64,000 nucleotides of DNA, taken from contig SFDM01000004.1 of assembly GCA_004558205.1 (NCBI GenBank), forward strand, positions 68,088-132,087, written 5' to 3'. The notes beneath the pieces were generated by a model that saw only the letters and a list, made by a program, of their open reading frames with translations, was not told the origin of the DNA and searched no databases. Below are positions 63,401-64,000 of this stretch, piece by piece; positions within the stretch are counted from its first letter, which is position 1, and each line of letters begins with the position of its first letter. The position numbers were made by a program, and so were the translations under genes. This DNA comes from Pyramidobacter piscolens. GTDB lineage: Bacteria > Synergistota > Synergistia > Synergistales > Dethiosulfovibrionaceae.

Positions 63401-63499
63401 GACGTAAAAAAATCCTTTGCCAGCGGGATGAACGCTCACCTGACCAAACCCGTAGCTCCGCAGTCGCTCTTCGCCACGCTCAAGGGACTGATGGGCTGA
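60449..63499 (+). CDS. Hybrid sensor histidine kinase with periplasmic ABC-binding-protein-like sensor
   Basis: 1016 residues. Signal/anchor helix (about 1-22), a periplasmic ABC_sub_bind-like domain (30-340: PPLILFLSSYAYNW, RPKATRVLAISDSS), a membrane helix (about 351-373), two PAS domains (395-505 and 510-625; the second has a Cys cluster with CEHC), HisKA with H651 in SHDMRTPMN, HATPase (LSNAVKFTP, DTGIGIS, GTGLGLSIVKS) and a C-terminal receiver with D946 in ILMDILMPVM. The ATG at 60449 follows GAAAGGGTGAG. No output regulator lies beside it; the receiver may pass phosphate to an HPt protein elsewhere. Confidence 0.9.
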   Translation: MRGSLTGKISALLAALLLSSATAASGFTQDKKDARPPLILFLSSYAYNWDSVPKQLDGFREAIGSTANVDYMFMNTKTDAYETAAEEARRKIGAAVAAQTKYDVVILGDDAALDFAVEYREELFSGVPLVFEGINSLEKGYAAAAADPLMTGVVEAFPIRETLALARRLRPKATRVLAISDSSESGRGSTAQFFACIKDEPHLDFEALDVMTMTKRELADRVRSCDSDVILLFLMMTRDAEGSLYSNLSAAEFLAPIAQTPIFKADELGIGYGMLGGQVILYSEMASIAGRMALKILNGVPVSAIPVETAPMHGYFDYEQAQRFGLSVSDFPEGSLFINKAPTYWETHKQALIPSALVSLLLLLIVIFAVLLRKKDQRYIRELDEKDAMLSSLVKNIPGGIAIYKIGKQIRSVYFSEGVASLSGRTSDEARAWGQGDLLENTIHQDDLARARAAVYDAVPKGLPVEFTYRMKHKNGSYVWVQVSAVKISEDEGCPLYYAVYTKLPDEAELYKRITDDSSTGVFVCDVDSCKLIYANEAVLSLLGSGGNYKGRRCYEFLLGRKTPCEHCHISQLTGNQCLTKEFYLADRDLCFIVRGKLANAYGRPVHIEYVTDISDINREKRRQQGRLEAAMQGAQAADRAKSDFLSRMSHDMRTPMNAIIGLTELARDSLSQREVVKDYLEKIDSSAKFLLRLINDCLDMEKIANGKLELHPAPYRYDDFMKTMRIMIAPLCTQKGITLKIFEKRNAPALFLDRIRFEQIFFNLLSNAVKFTPRGGTVELLCRNESFHKGILTCDFVVRDTGIGISEEFQAKMFKPFEQESSCTSMNLQGTGLGLSIVKSVVDLMGGTLTVKSAPGAGTEITLRLSVPVADGGAASSSSLQRPAARELLTGKRILLVEDHPLNQLVAKKMLESAGASVVCAENGRKGLDAFEASPPQFFSAILMDILMPVMTGMEAARAIRSLPREDARQVPIIAMTANAFDEDVKKSFASGMNAHLTKPVAPQSLFATLKGLMG

Positions 63500-63522
63500 A
63501 AAAATTTTTTCGGAAAAAATAA

Positions 63523-63584
63523 CAGGGCAAAAGCGGCGCGGACTGTAAATCGGAAGATTTACAGTCCGCGCCGCTTTTGCCCTG
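63523..63584. terminator. 28-bp perfect inverted repeat after the sensor kinase gene
   Basis: 63523-63550 is exactly complementary to 63557-63584 with a 6-base loop. The A4/T4 tracts are inside the stem, as in the repeat at 48266. Probably a bidirectional terminator. Confidence 0.75.
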
Positions 63585-63717
63585 TCTGCCAACGCTTGTG
63601 AGAACATATCAAGCATTTTAATTATTAAATAAAACTCGCTATTTAGGAAGCGTTTAACTGGCTGATTTCACTCCCGCACTGTCTGGCATAGAGAGATGTC
63701 TGGCAATACTTGACTCA

Positions 63718-63929
63718 TACTAATTTGCATTTGACGTGCTTAATATCACACTGAAGATCAAAATCAAAGGATTTCAACGCAAAGGCTAAAGAGAAAGGGC
63801 GCAAAGGAAAAACAAAATCCAAATTATTAATTAAAAACGAATTAGTGTGATGGTAATTTATGTATTTTGATTGATTTTGCGGCTCTAAAAGTCTTTTAAG
63901 GTTTTTCCTTTGCGAACCTTTGCGCCCTC
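63718..63929. repeat. Family A dispersed repeat, right end truncated
   Basis: Starts TACTAATTTGCATTTGACG and follows the copy at 10126 closely (GGATTTCAACGCAAAGG, GGCGCAAAGG, CCTTTGCGAACCTTTGCGCC). It ends without the distal TIR half. Confidence 0.75.
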
Positions 63930-63949
63930 ATATATTAGGAGATAAAGGA

Positions 63950-64000
63950 ATGCTCTCAAAGTTCCTCAAGAAAAGCCTGACATTATTCCCTACATTGAAT
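63950..64000 (+). CDS. Possible start of a gene cut by the window edge
   Basis: An ATG with AGGAGATAAAGGA upstream opens 17 codons (MLSKFLKKSLTLFPTLN) that run off the right edge. Too short to identify. Confidence 0.25.
   Translation, partial: MLSKFLKKSLTLFPTLN

Overview
The window reads as ordinary chromosomal DNA of an anaerobic, amino-acid-fermenting bacterium. GC is roughly 57-60% by eye in genes and clearly lower in the longer intergenic stretches. Several things fit a Synergistetes relative such as Pyramidobacter: genes for uptake and breakdown of amino acids and their N-blocked or amide derivatives, a phosphate butyryltransferase/butyrate kinase pair, a complete branched-chain amino-acid ABC transporter, frequent GTG/TTG starts behind strong GGAGG ribosome sites, and no sugar pathway. 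That placement is inference. I saw no rRNA, tRNA, CRISPR array, prophage or transposase gene.

Layout. 1-2922 (minus): serine biosynthesis unit (class V aminotransferase, SerA, truncated histidine-phosphatase gene). 3296-5632: CytX-type permease and an unknown membrane protein. 5831-10017: IclR regulator, two-gene sodium symporter (YhdT/PanF type) and acetamidase/formamidase, with a strong promoter and shared operator-like sites. 10508-15050 (minus): secreted proteins (transglutaminase-like with MPSWF repeats, DUF1036, a small secreted family) and a DMT exporter. 15337-17505: YibE/F protein and a second DMT exporter. 17668-19122: LysR regulator divergent from two tandem paralogous 41-residue proteins. 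19376-26264: alkaline phosphatase, a second small secreted protein, and livJHMGF. 26912-31048 (minus): SH3-containing membrane protein, C45 acyltransferase, two parS-like sites, class III CoA-transferase. 31217-36106: LysR, N-acyl-D-amino-acid deacylase and a second two-gene symporter. 36265-40982 (minus): RclA-like flavoprotein with Rrf2 regulator, KAS III-like enzyme, DUF234 ATPase with an operator array. 41421-45493 (minus): two tandem carbamoylase-type M20 amidases and L-serine dehydratase. 45702-51660: third small secreted protein, large exported protein with a KPAEPE repeat, threonine-aldolase-like enzyme, buk and ptb. 51905-55696: two tandem S9 peptidase genes carrying the same apparent deletion/frameshift. 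55932-63499: GNAT, two tandem pyruvate-phosphate-dikinase N-domain proteins and a hybrid sensor kinase.

How the genes fit together. Three modules join a regulator, a transporter and hydrolases for amino-acid derivatives: IclR/symporter/formamidase, LysR/D-aminoacylase/symporter, and carbamoylases with serine dehydratase. Ptb-Buk would convert acyl-CoA products of amino-acid fermentation to acids and ATP. The liv system imports branched-chain amino acids.

Non-coding structure is rich. Two dispersed repeat families are present: family A, about 290 bp, imperfectly palindromic, with GCAAAGG motifs; and family B, about 165 bp, with terminal inverted repeats. There are many long, near-perfect, often bidirectional terminator hairpins. 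A parS consensus site suggests the window lies in the origin-proximal part of the chromosome. The best candidates for something undescribed are the LysR/tandem small-protein unit and the two repeat families.
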